In this document: piece after piece, positions 9,231-17,200 of the stretch
How the letters are laid out: each line of letters begins with the position of its first letter
Position numbering within the stretch: position 1 is the first letter of the stretch
Assembly (NCBI GenBank): GCA_934434905.1
Contig: CAKSAI010000030.1
Coordinates: 1-18,737 of the forward strand
DNA: 18,737 nt
Direction of reading: 5' to 3'
Source: an uncultured Lachnospiraceae bacterium
GTDB lineage: Bacteria; Bacillota; Clostridia; Lachnospirales; Lachnospiraceae
Notes under the pieces: model-generated
Databases searched by the model: none
What the model saw: the letters and a program-made list of their open reading frames with translations, nothing else
What the model was told of the DNA's origin: nothing
Translations under genes and position numbers: made by a program

Positions 9231-11348
9231 TTGGCTGGAAGAGAATATCCATTAGAGAGAACCAGGAATATCGGTATTATGGCGCACATCGATGCTGGTA
9301 AGACCACATTGACCGAGCGTATTCTGTATTATACCGGTATCAATTATAAGATTGGTGATACTCATGAGGGTACTGCTACCATGGACTGGATGGAGCAGGA
9401 GCAGGAAAGAGGAATTACCATAACTTCAGCCGCGACAACCTGTCACTGGACTTTGCAGGAGAACTGCAAAGCAAAGCCCGGTGCTCTTGAGCACCGTATC
9501 AATATCATTGATACTCCGGGACACGTTGACTTTACTGTTGAAGTTGAGCGTTCACTCCGTGTACTGGACGGCGCTGTCGGCGTTTTCTGTGCTAAGGGTG
9601 GAGTTGAACCTCAGTCCGAAAATGTATGGCGTCAGGCTGACACATACAATGTACCGAGAATGGCATTCATCAACAAGATGGACATTCTGGGCGCCAATTT
9701 CTATGGCGCTGTAGACCAGATCCGTAAGCGTCTTGGAAAAAATGCCATCGTTCTTCAGTTGCCCATCGGCAAGGAGGACGAGTTTAAAGGAATTATCGAT
9801 CTGTTTGAAATGAAAGCCTACATCTATAATGATGAAAAGGGCGATAACATTTCTATTGTAGACATTCCTGAAGATATGAAGGATGAAGCAGAGCTGTACC
9901 GTTCCGAGCTGGTGGAGAAGATCTGCGAGCTGGACGACGATCTGATGCTGGAGTATCTGGAGGGAGAGGAGCCTTCCGTGGAAGCAATGAAGGCTGCCTT
10001 AAGAAAAGCGACCTGCGAATGTACGGCAGTACCGGTTTGCTGTGGTTCCGCATACAGGAATAAGGGTGTTCAGAAGCTTCTGGACGCGATCCTGGAATAT
10101 ATGCCGGCGCCTACAGACATTCCGTCCATCAAGGGTGTTGACCTGGATGGCAACGAGGTGGAGCGTCACTCATCCGATGAGGAGCCCTTCTCCGCGCTGG
10201 CATTTAAGATCATGACAGACCCATTCGTTGGAAAGCTGGCATTCTTCCGTGTGTATTCCGGTACGATGAACTCCGGTTCTTACGTACTGAATGCTACTAA
10301 GGGTAAGAAGGAACGTGTAGGACGTATCCTTCAGATGCACGCCAACAAGCGTGCAGAGCTGGATAAGGTTTATTCCGGCGATATCGCAGCAGCAGTTGGA
10401 TTCAAGCTTACTACTACCGGTGATACCATCTGTGATGAACAGCATCCGGTAATCCTTGAGTCCATGGAATTCCCGGAGCCGGTTATTGAGCTGGCTATTG
10501 AGCCTAAGACCAAGGCCGGTCAGGGCAAGATGGGTGAAGCGCTTGCGAAGCTGGCAGAAGAAGATCCTACCTTCCGGGCACACACCAACACGGAGACAGG
10601 ACAGACCATCATTGCAGGTATGGGTGAGCTCCATCTGGAGATCATCGTTGACCGTCTGCTTCGTGAGTTCAACGTAGAAGCAAACGTAGGTGCACCTCAG
10701 GTTGCGTACAAGGAGACCATTACCAAGGCTGTGGACGTGGACAGCAAGTATGCGAAGCAGTCCGGCGGACGTGGTCAGTACGGACACTGTAAGGTACACT
10801 TTGAGCCCATGGATGCCAACGGAGACGAGCTGTTCAAGTTCGAATCCACGGTTGTCGGCGGTGCCATCCCCAAGGAGTATATTCCGGCGGTTGGCGAAGG
10901 TATCGAGGAGGCTACCAAGGCAGGTATCCTGGCAGGCTTCCCGGTGGTTGGCATATATGCCAATGTATATGATGGCTCTTACCATGAGGTTGACTCCAGT
11001 GAGATGGCCTTCCATATCGCGGGTTCTCTGGCATTTAAGGACGCTATGTCCAAGGCAGCGCCGATTCTGCTTGAGCCCATCATGAAGGTGGAAGTAACCA
11101 TGCCGGAGGAGTATATGGGTGACGTAATCGGTGACCTGAATTCCCGTCGTGGACGTATCGAGGGTATGGATGATCTGGGAGGCGGAAAGATTGTTCGCGC
11201 ATTAGTTCCGTTGGCCGAGATGTTCGGTTACTCCACTGATCTGCGTTCCAAGACGCAGGGTCGTGGTAACTACTCCATGTTCTTTGAGAAATACGAGCCG
11301 GTACCAAAATCCGTGCAGGAAAAAGTTATTTCTGCAAAAGGTAAGTAA
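9231..11348 (+). CDS. fusA: elongation factor G, TTG start
   Basis: EF-G is the GTPase that drives translocation of tRNAs and mRNA on the ribosome and, with RRF, ribosome recycling. The TTG at 9231 gives 705 residues, close to the 704 of E. coli, beginning MAGREYPLERTRNIGIMAHID. AGGAGG (9217-9222) is 8 nt upstream and no ATG lies nearby in frame. The G motifs are intact: AHIDAGKT (18-25), DTPGH (94-98), NKMD (148-151). Domains II to V follow at full length, including the domain IV segment GGRGQYGHCKVHFEP. The C-terminus ends VISAKGK. Only 106 nt separate it from tuf, which has an extra promoter. Confidence 0.97.
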   Translation: MAGREYPLERTRNIGIMAHIDAGKTTLTERILYYTGINYKIGDTHEGTATMDWMEQEQERGITITSAATTCHWTLQENCKAKPGALEHRINIIDTPGHVDFTVEVERSLRVLDGAVGVFCAKGGVEPQSENVWRQADTYNVPRMAFINKMDILGANFYGAVDQIRKRLGKNAIVLQLPIGKEDEFKGIIDLFEMKAYIYNDEKGDNISIVDIPEDMKDEAELYRSELVEKICELDDDLMLEYLEGEEPSVEAMKAALRKATCECTAVPVCCGSAYRNKGVQKLLDAILEYMPAPTDIPSIKGVDLDGNEVERHSSDEEPFSALAFKIMTDPFVGKLAFFRVYSGTMNSGSYVLNATKGKKERVGRILQMHANKRAELDKVYSGDIAAAVGFKLTTTGDTICDEQHPVILESMEFPEPVIELAIEPKTKAGQGKMGEALAKLAEEDPTFRAHTNTETGQTIIAGMGELHLEIIVDRLLREFNVEANVGAPQVAYKETITKAVDVDSKYAKQSGGRGQYGHCKVHFEPMDANGDELFKFESTVVGGAIPKEYIPAVGEGIEEATKAGILAGFPVVGIYANVYDGSYHEVDSSEMAFHIAGSLAFKDAMSKAAPILLEPIMKVEVTMPEEYMGDVIGDLNSRRGRIEGMDDLGGGKIVRALVPLAEMFGYSTDLRSKTQGRGNYSMFFEKYEPVPKSVQEKVISAKGK

Positions 11349-11365
11349 AGTATTGAAAAATACTT
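11348..11365 (+). promoter_or_regulatory. GAAA-tetraloop hairpin directly after fusA
   Basis: AAGTATT, loop GAAA, AATACTT form a perfect 7-bp stem with a GNRA-type loop, starting at the last base of the fusA stop codon. No U-tract follows, so it is not an intrinsic terminator. Its last two bases overlap the -35 element of the tuf promoter. It may mark an mRNA processing or stabilisation site for the fusA transcript. Confidence 0.5.
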
Positions 11366-11392
11366 GAAAAATCAGTGATTATTTAATATAAT
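11364..11392 (+). promoter_or_regulatory. internal promoter for tuf
   Basis: TTGAAA (11364-11369), a 17-bp spacer and TATAAT (11387-11392) form a strong sigma-70/SigA-type promoter. Transcription would start near 11399, giving a leader of about 55 nt before tuf. This would let EF-Tu be made in excess over the other str operon products, in line with its known abundance. Confidence 0.82.
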
Positions 11393-11454
11393 CATAAGTA
11401 ACGAACTTAAAAAACAGCCCAAAGAGGCAACAATATTAAGGAGGACGTAATAAA

Positions 11455-12642
11455 ATGGCTAAAGCTAAATTTGAAAGATCCAAACCGCATTGTAATATCG
11501 GAACCATCGGTCACGTTGACCATGGTAAGACAACTCTGACAGCGGCTATTACCAAGGTTCTGTCTGAGAGAGTTGCTGGTAACACTGCTACCGACTTCGA
11601 GAACATCGATAAGGCTCCCGAAGAGAGAGAGAGAGGAATCACCATCTCTACCGCACACGTTGAGTATGAGACCGAGAAGAGGCACTACGCACACGTTGAC
11701 TGCCCAGGCCATGCTGACTACGTTAAGAACATGATCACCGGAGCTGCTCAGATGGACGGCGCTATCCTGGTAGTTGCTGCTACCGATGGTGTTATGGCTC
11801 AGACCAAGGAGCACATCCTTCTGTCCCGTCAGGTAGGCGTTCCTTACATCGTTGTATTCATGAACAAGTGCGACATGGTTGACGATGAGGAGTTGCTGGA
11901 GCTGGTTGAGATGGAGATCACCGAGCAGTTGGAAGAGTATGGTTTCACAGATTGCCCGATCGTAAAGGGTTCTGCTCTGAAGGCTCTGGAAGATCCCAGC
12001 AGCGAGTGGGGCGACAAGATCATGGAGCTGATGGATACCATTGATGAGTATATCCCTGATCCCCAGAGAGCAACTGACAAGCCTTTCCTTATGCCTGTTG
12101 AGGACGTATTCACCATCACCGGTCGTGGTACCGTTGCTACCGGTAGAGTAGAGCGTGGTACTCTTCATCTGAATGAGGAAGTTGAAATCGTTGGTATTAA
12201 GGAAGAGACTCGTAAGACCGTTGTTACCGGTATCGAGATGTTCCGTAAGCTGCTTGACGAGGCTCAGGCTGGTGATAACATCGGCGCACTGCTTCGTGGC
12301 GTTCAGAGAACCGAGATCGAAAGAGGACAGGTTCTTGCAAAGCCCGGCACTGTTACCTGCCACACCAAGTTTACCGCTCAGGTATACGTTCTGACCAAGG
12401 ATGAAGGCGGCCGTCATACTCCGTTCTTCAACAACTACAGACCTCAGTTCTACTTCCGGACAACCGACGTTACCGGTGTCTGCAATCTGCCGGATGGCGT
12501 TGAGATGTGCATGCCTGGTGATAACGTAGAGATGACCATCGAGCTGATCCACCCGATCGCTATGGAGCAGGGTCTTACCTTCGCTATCCGTGAAGGTGGT
12601 AGAACCGTTGGTTCTGGCCGTGTAGCTACCATCATCGAGTAA
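11455..12642 (+). CDS. tuf: elongation factor Tu
   Basis: EF-Tu carries aminoacyl-tRNA to the ribosomal A site as a GTP complex. The protein has 395 residues, the usual length. G-domain motifs are GHVDHGKT (19-26), DCPGH (82-86) and NKCD (137-140), with the switch I segment ERERGITI intact; the two beta-barrel domains follow and end GSGRVATIIE. The ATG at 11455 follows AAGGAGG (11438-11444) by 10 nt. It is the last gene of the str operon, is reached by readthrough from fusA and by its own promoter, and is closed by a long hairpin terminator. No rpsJ or S10 operon follows. Confidence 0.98.
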   Translation: MAKAKFERSKPHCNIGTIGHVDHGKTTLTAAITKVLSERVAGNTATDFENIDKAPEERERGITISTAHVEYETEKRHYAHVDCPGHADYVKNMITGAAQMDGAILVVAATDGVMAQTKEHILLSRQVGVPYIVVFMNKCDMVDDEELLELVEMEITEQLEEYGFTDCPIVKGSALKALEDPSSEWGDKIMELMDTIDEYIPDPQRATDKPFLMPVEDVFTITGRGTVATGRVERGTLHLNEEVEIVGIKEETRKTVVTGIEMFRKLLDEAQAGDNIGALLRGVQRTEIERGQVLAKPGTVTCHTKFTAQVYVLTKDEGGRHTPFFNNYRPQFYFRTTDVTGVCNLPDGVEMCMPGDNVEMTIELIHPIAMEQGLTFAIREGGRTVGSGRVATIIE

Positions 12643-12672
12643 TTTGGTTAGCAATGAGCTAAGCGCATAAAT

Positions 12673-12725
12673 AGACGTAAAAAGAGTCACGTCATGTTCG
12701 CATGAACGTGGCTCTTTTTACGTCT
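12673..12725 (+). terminator. 24-bp hairpin terminator after tuf, probably bidirectional
   Basis: AGACGTAAAAAGAG (12673-12686) pairs perfectly with CTCTTTTTACGTCT (12712-12725). The stem continues through a T-G wobble, CACGT/ACGTG and CATG/CATG with one bulged A, to a TTCG loop (12697-12700). The T-run lies inside the stem opposite an A-run, so the element can act on either strand. It ends the str operon. Confidence 0.93.
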
Positions 12726-12862
12726 TTGCCATAGATCGTGAATAGTATCCCCAGTTCCAGGAAAAGGACGCTATTGTCATCGGGATCAGCAAGGATTCCG
12801 TGGCTTCCCACAAGAAGTTTCAGGAGAATTTGTTGAAAGAGGACGACGACCATAAGCGGTAA
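12725..12862 (+). pseudogene. relic of a Bcp-type peroxiredoxin (AhpC/TSA family)
   Basis: One frame reads FAIDRE, stop (TAG 12743-12745), then YPQFQEKDAIVIGIS and KDSVASHKKFQEN, then an unrelated LLKEDDDHKR and TAA. The middle 28 or so residues match the part of thioredoxin-dependent peroxiredoxin Bcp that follows its catalytic cysteine region (typically FxEKxAVVIGISKDSVxSHKKFxEKY). The N-terminal half with the active-site cysteine and the whole C-terminal part are missing, there is no start codon, and one in-frame stop interrupts it. It begins exactly where the tuf terminator ends. I recognise the family from sequence character only; alignment was not possible. Confidence 0.7.
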
Positions 12863-12896
12863 TCAGCCTGGTTTCGTCCAACTATAAAGGTTAAAT

Positions 12897-12930
12897 GAAA
12901 AGCCAAAGAGCTACAACTCTTTGGCTTTTC
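12897..12930 (+). terminator. 14-bp bidirectional terminator after the peroxiredoxin relic
   Basis: GAAAAGCCAAAGAG (12897-12910), loop CTACAA, CTCTTTGGCTTTTC (12917-12930) form a perfect 14-bp stem with A-rich and T-rich arms, typical of terminators used from both sides. With no intact gene before it on the + strand, it is probably the surviving terminator of the lost peroxiredoxin gene. Confidence 0.85.
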
Positions 12931-13082
12931 GTTTGGTCTGAACTAGAAATTCTCATTTCTTATTTGCCTGTAAATACTATAAGTACATGTGGCGTGCTGC
13001 ATTTTCAGTTATGTGCGCGAAACGGTTTTCTATTCCTAAAATTAACTTTTTACATGCTCAATCAGACAATATCTACATGAAG
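12931..13082. other. AT-rich spacer without a recognisable gene
   Basis: The only structure seen is a small hairpin AGAAAT TCTC ATTTCT (12945-12960). A 61-codon frame that starts in the preceding terminator and runs to 13080 has no ribosome binding site and no family resemblance. I see no tRNA, small RNA or promoter that I can support. Confidence 0.5.
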
Positions 13083-13115
13083 CGTAAGAAGTTTTGTTGA
13101 AAACGTAAGAAGTTT
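13083..13115 (+). repeat. 12-bp direct repeat with 21-bp period, candidate operator
   Basis: CGTAAGAAGTTT occurs at 13083-13094 and 13104-13115, exactly two helical turns apart. Between and overlapping them lies an inverted repeat GTTTT GTTG AAAAC (13091-13104). The downstream copy overlaps a possible -35 (TTTACA 13113-13118). The placement about 90-120 bp before the LacI-type gene fits an operator for that regulator or another one. Confidence 0.55.
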
Positions 13116-13140
13116 ACAGAGGAAAGTCAGAAAAAATTAT
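13113..13140 (+). promoter_or_regulatory. candidate promoter of the LacI-type regulator gene
   Basis: TTTACA (13113-13118, five of six consensus bases) and AATTAT (13135-13140, four of six) are separated by 16 bp. The match is moderate; an imperfect palindrome TTATG GTAT CATAA (13137-13150) overlaps its downstream end and could be a second binding site. Confidence 0.33.
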
Positions 13141-13200
13141 GGTATCATAAAAACAGAGATAAGTAGGCGTGAAAGAAAATCTGAAAGATGGGAAAGGTTT

Positions 13201-14214
13201 ATGGCTGAAAAAAATAAGAAGGTTACGATGGAAGACATTGCGGAACATCTGCATGTGTCAAGGGCGTTGGTTTCCTATGCGTTGTCAGATAAATATGGCG
13301 TCAGTGAAGAGATGAAGAAGCAGATTCTGACAACGGCAGTTGAAATGGGGTACTTTGACCGTAATACCATGCCGAGAAAGAACAGAAAAGAGGTATATGT
13401 TCTGGTGGGGGCGGAATTCCTAAATGAGGGAAGCTTCTTTACAAGGATCATTGCAGGGATCGAGGAGGGCGCCCGGGAGCAGAAGCTGAATATGAATCTT
13501 ATCACGTTCCAGGAGGAATGTGAGATGAATGGGGTCATCAGCAAGGTTACCGGCGGCAATACCTATGGGCTGATCGTCATCCGTCAGATTTCCAATGAAG
13601 TGCTGGAACTGCTGGCAAAAATCAAGATACCTAAGGTCTTTGTTGATTTGATATCCCCGCAGTCTTCTTTATATGAGGTGAGGATCAATAATTTTGCTAA
13701 TATGATGAGTCTGACGGAATATGTGATCCAAAAAGGACACAGGAGGATCTTGTTTGTGGGGGATGTGGGATGGGCGCTGAGTTTTGAGGAGCGTTACCGA
13801 GGGTATGTCTATACCATGAAAAAGTATGGTATTCCATGCGAAGCAGTGACTGGGTCGGATAAAAACAGGGTATATTCCTTTGATCGGGAGACTGTAAGAA
13901 ATAAGTTAAAGAATAATTTCTATACGGCTTTTGTATGTGTGAACGACAGTGTTGCGGATTATGTATATCAGGACATTAGGGAACAGGGATTCCGCATCCC
14001 AGAAGATATATCTGTAGTGGGTTTCGACGATGTGTCAAAGGCTGTCAAATATGATCCTCCCCTTACCACCATGCATATTCCAAAATTTGAAATGGGAAAG
14101 GTCGCGTTTGAAACGCTGGCGGATCAATACCGGGAAGGAAGTCACAGCAGAATCGTCTGCTTAAATGCGGATCTGAAGGAAAGAGCGTCTATTTGCCACG
14201 TGATGAATGCTTAA
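13201..14214 (+). CDS. LacI-family transcriptional regulator
   Basis: The 337-residue protein has the LacI/GalR layout: an N-terminal helix-turn-helix (residues 8-51, VTMEDIAEHLHVSRALVSYAL) and a periplasmic-binding-protein-like effector domain from about 64, ending with the family signature ISVVGFDDVSKAVKYDPPLTT. It should bind an operator and release or bind it in response to a small ligand, usually a sugar. The hinge is unusual: after MGY the canonical RPNxxAxxL is replaced by FDRNTMPRKN, so the minor-groove-inserting hinge helix may be absent or altered. The ATG at 13201 is preceded by the modest site GGGAAAGG. It lies 77 nt upstream of the large lipoprotein gene, the likeliest target and operon partner. 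The ligand cannot be told. Confidence 0.92.
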   Translation: MAEKNKKVTMEDIAEHLHVSRALVSYALSDKYGVSEEMKKQILTTAVEMGYFDRNTMPRKNRKEVYVLVGAEFLNEGSFFTRIIAGIEEGAREQKLNMNLITFQEECEMNGVISKVTGGNTYGLIVIRQISNEVLELLAKIKIPKVFVDLISPQSSLYEVRINNFANMMSLTEYVIQKGHRRILFVGDVGWALSFEERYRGYVYTMKKYGIPCEAVTGSDKNRVYSFDRETVRNKLKNNFYTAFVCVNDSVADYVYQDIREQGFRIPEDISVVGFDDVSKAVKYDPPLTTMHIPKFEMGKVAFETLADQYREGSHSRIVCLNADLKERASICHVMNA

Positions 14215-14291
14215 AATCGCAATTGTCGAGCGTATAAGAGGAGCATAGGGCAATGTACGGAAACAAATCAGAATCAACGGAGGATATCAAC

Positions 14292-17200
14292 ATGAAACCA
14301 GGAAAAAAAATTATTGCGCTTCTTTTAACCGTTGCCATGATCGGTACGATTCCGGTCACTGGATGCGAAAGGAAAGCTTCGAATGTCAAGCCTGAGGTCA
14401 GGCTGAATGCCAAGGAAGCTTATATTGCTCTGAAGGGGATTCAGAAGTGGCGTTTTGAAAAGACGGAAGAGGGATGGAAATTCGATGGCGTGTACGCCAC
14501 GGAAAAGGGAAAGGAAGAAAAGGTTTTTTGCGGCACCAGCGGAAAACTGGACGAGAATGATAAGCTTGTTATGAGCGGTGAGTATTTTAATGTCCAGGCT
14601 GCGGTAAACGAGAACGATATCGGAAATTATGTGGACGGGATGGTAACCGATATTAAAGTGGAGGAGACGGAGGGAGAAAAATCACTGCTCCTTACCGGAA
14701 AAGGCTTTACTTCCAGACTGACGGCTTCCAGTGATGACTTATATATCACAAGAAAGATTACGCTGACAGTGCCTAGAGATATACCGATCTATGAGTCAGA
14801 GGTATCCTTTACCTTAAGAAGTGATCTGGGAGCGTTTTATGAATACGGCTATATCCTGACACATGCCAATGATGAAGAGCAGACACCGGTTCCCTATGCT
14901 TTTCCTGCAATCACAAGTAAGCTGACAGATCAGCGCAATTCGGAAAAGCAATATACCTATACGGAAGTTATGGATTATTACAATACAAGTGAATGCTTTA
15001 AGACTGCCAGAAGAAAAGAAAACATAAATGGTTTTATGGAGCTGGGAGTTCTGTCTACAGACGCGGAACTGAAGGCGGATACGGAGTATACATTAACCGA
15101 ACGGATCTCCGTGAAAGACGGAAGGAATGACAGCTATTATGATATGATCGGGGATGCCAGAGAAGAGTACAGTAAAATCTACCAGGTTCCGGTGGAACAG
15201 ATCGCTGCTGCAAACGGTAATATGGGCGTATCCGACTGGCTTGACGCGGCTTATGGCGCAATCCGGGATATTGTTGATATGAGAGGACGGCCTGCGGGAG
15301 ATGACCATGACTGGGGACCCTATGGATATCAAAACGGCGGTCCGGAGGCTTTTGGCTCTACCGATCTTCTGAAAGGCCTGATCCGCTATGCAAAGGCAAC
15401 TGGGGATGAAGAAACATATCAGTTCGGATTGACGTATTTAAAGAAAATGATTACGCCGGATGAAAATGGAAACGGTTATATTATGCCGTTGAACAAATAT
15501 TATCCGGAAGAAGCATATGCGGACGACATGTATTTCTATCGGGCTTATTCCGGCAACGGAAAATACTCGCCGGAGGACAGCTGGGATTCCTCACAACCCA
15601 GAATCGGTGCCTTTAAGTACTATTCGAGAGTACTGAATATCGGTGAGCTGGGACTTGTCACGGGAGATGAGGATGTTCAGAAAGCTTTTTTGAGTCTTAT
15701 GCCGTTGATCAAGAAGATGCGGGGAGAGGATTTTGAACAGGCAGTGGAATGGAATTTTGACTGCACTCCGGCGATGGATTATGAGAACGGGGGAAGCGGC
15801 GGAGCTGCAGCCATGTGGGCGGAGCTTATGCTGGTCGCCGCGAAGACAGAGGAGGATGAGACGGTAAAAGAGGAGTATATAGAGCTTGCCAAAGGCGCAA
15901 TCCGGCGATCCAATGAGCAGGGCTTTCCCCGGTCTTCGAGCCTTCGGGAATACCCGAAGCCGGAATCCATCGGATATGCGATCCGCGCGAACCTGGAATT
16001 ATATGAAATGACGGATGAGAAGTATTACCTGGAAAATGCGCTGGAGATTTACAACGGGATCTATTTCTATTATTTTGCTGATTCCCATCCCTATACTTAT
16101 TATCAGACCATGGGATACGGATATGCTTGCGCAAGGGAACGATGGGAAGCTTTTATGGAGATGGTGGAATCCATTGTTCTGGTAGCGCCGATCTTAAAGT
16201 ACACGGATGACACCCAGTTGCTGGAATTGATCTATACCACAGAAAATTCTGCATTATGGACATTGCCGATAAACGGATATCCGGATGGTTATCTGGGAGG
16301 ACATTCCGACTGGCTTGACGCACTGTATGTACCCTTTGAGCAGCCCACCGGTGCCATGGGCGATAATCCTACGGTTGACGGCGGTGGAATGAGTTATCTG
16401 AGGCACTCCAAGGAACTTTATGGCATTGGGGAGATCTTCACTGGGGTGCTCACCTTTGCAACCTTTGCCGATTCCGAAAACAGCAATATCTCCATCTTTG
16501 CATATCATGCGGCAACGGACAGAGAGATCAATCAGGAAGAACAGAATTTTAAACTTTTTAATGCAGCAAAGCAAAAAGAGACTACAATTTTGACTTTTGA
16601 CAATTTTAAGGGCGGAACGTATACCGTTACCATTGATGATAAGGTCTTCGGAGCCTTTTCCGATACACAGCTTAGGAATGGAATTCCATATACGCTGGAG
16701 GGAAGAGCAGCGAAGTCTGTGAACGTAAAGAGAACGGGCGATGGAGAAGATGCCAAAGAATGGGACAATACCGTGGCAGGTATCGAGGCCAGTGATTCCG
16801 TAAGCACCAGGCTGAAACTGGATACAAACAATGCGTCCCATCATATCATTGAAACAAGCATCAGTGAGGCCTTTGACAAGGATACCACCACCAGGCTGGT
16901 TACAAGAATGAACTCGGCAGAGATCAGTCATGTAAGCAACAGTCGTATCTATGTGCGGATAACTGCAGTGAACGAGGATGGAGAAGCGGGGGCGCCGGAG
17001 GTCTTTATGGTGGAGCCATCAAATGTGGAGGTAGGTGTTCTCGAAGACTTTGGCTATACCAATCCTCAGGACGGCTCCAGCATAGAGGGATGGTCAGCCA
17101 AGGCTGCGAACTATTCCGGAGAGATCGCGTTGCTTTCTGACTGCAATGGCTTTAAGGATTATCCAGAGGAGGCGTCAAAGCAGCCACAGGGATATATGGC

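Noticed and set aside
11348..11365. Intrinsic terminator between fusA and tuf
   Set aside because: The stem is AT-rich and has no following T-tract, so termination is unlikely.
12743..12745. Readthrough or recoding of the TAG in the peroxiredoxin fragment
   Set aside because: The catalytic region and C-terminus are missing too, there is no start codon, and no recoding signal is visible; decay explains it better.
12895..13080. 61-codon + strand frame
   Set aside because: It begins inside a 14-bp terminator hairpin, lacks a ribosome binding site and has no family character.
14253..14291. ATG 14253 as the lipoprotein start
   Set aside because: In frame with a weaker AGGAGC site, but it adds charged residues before a well-formed lipoprotein signal; ATG 14292 has the better site. 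It cannot be wholly excluded.
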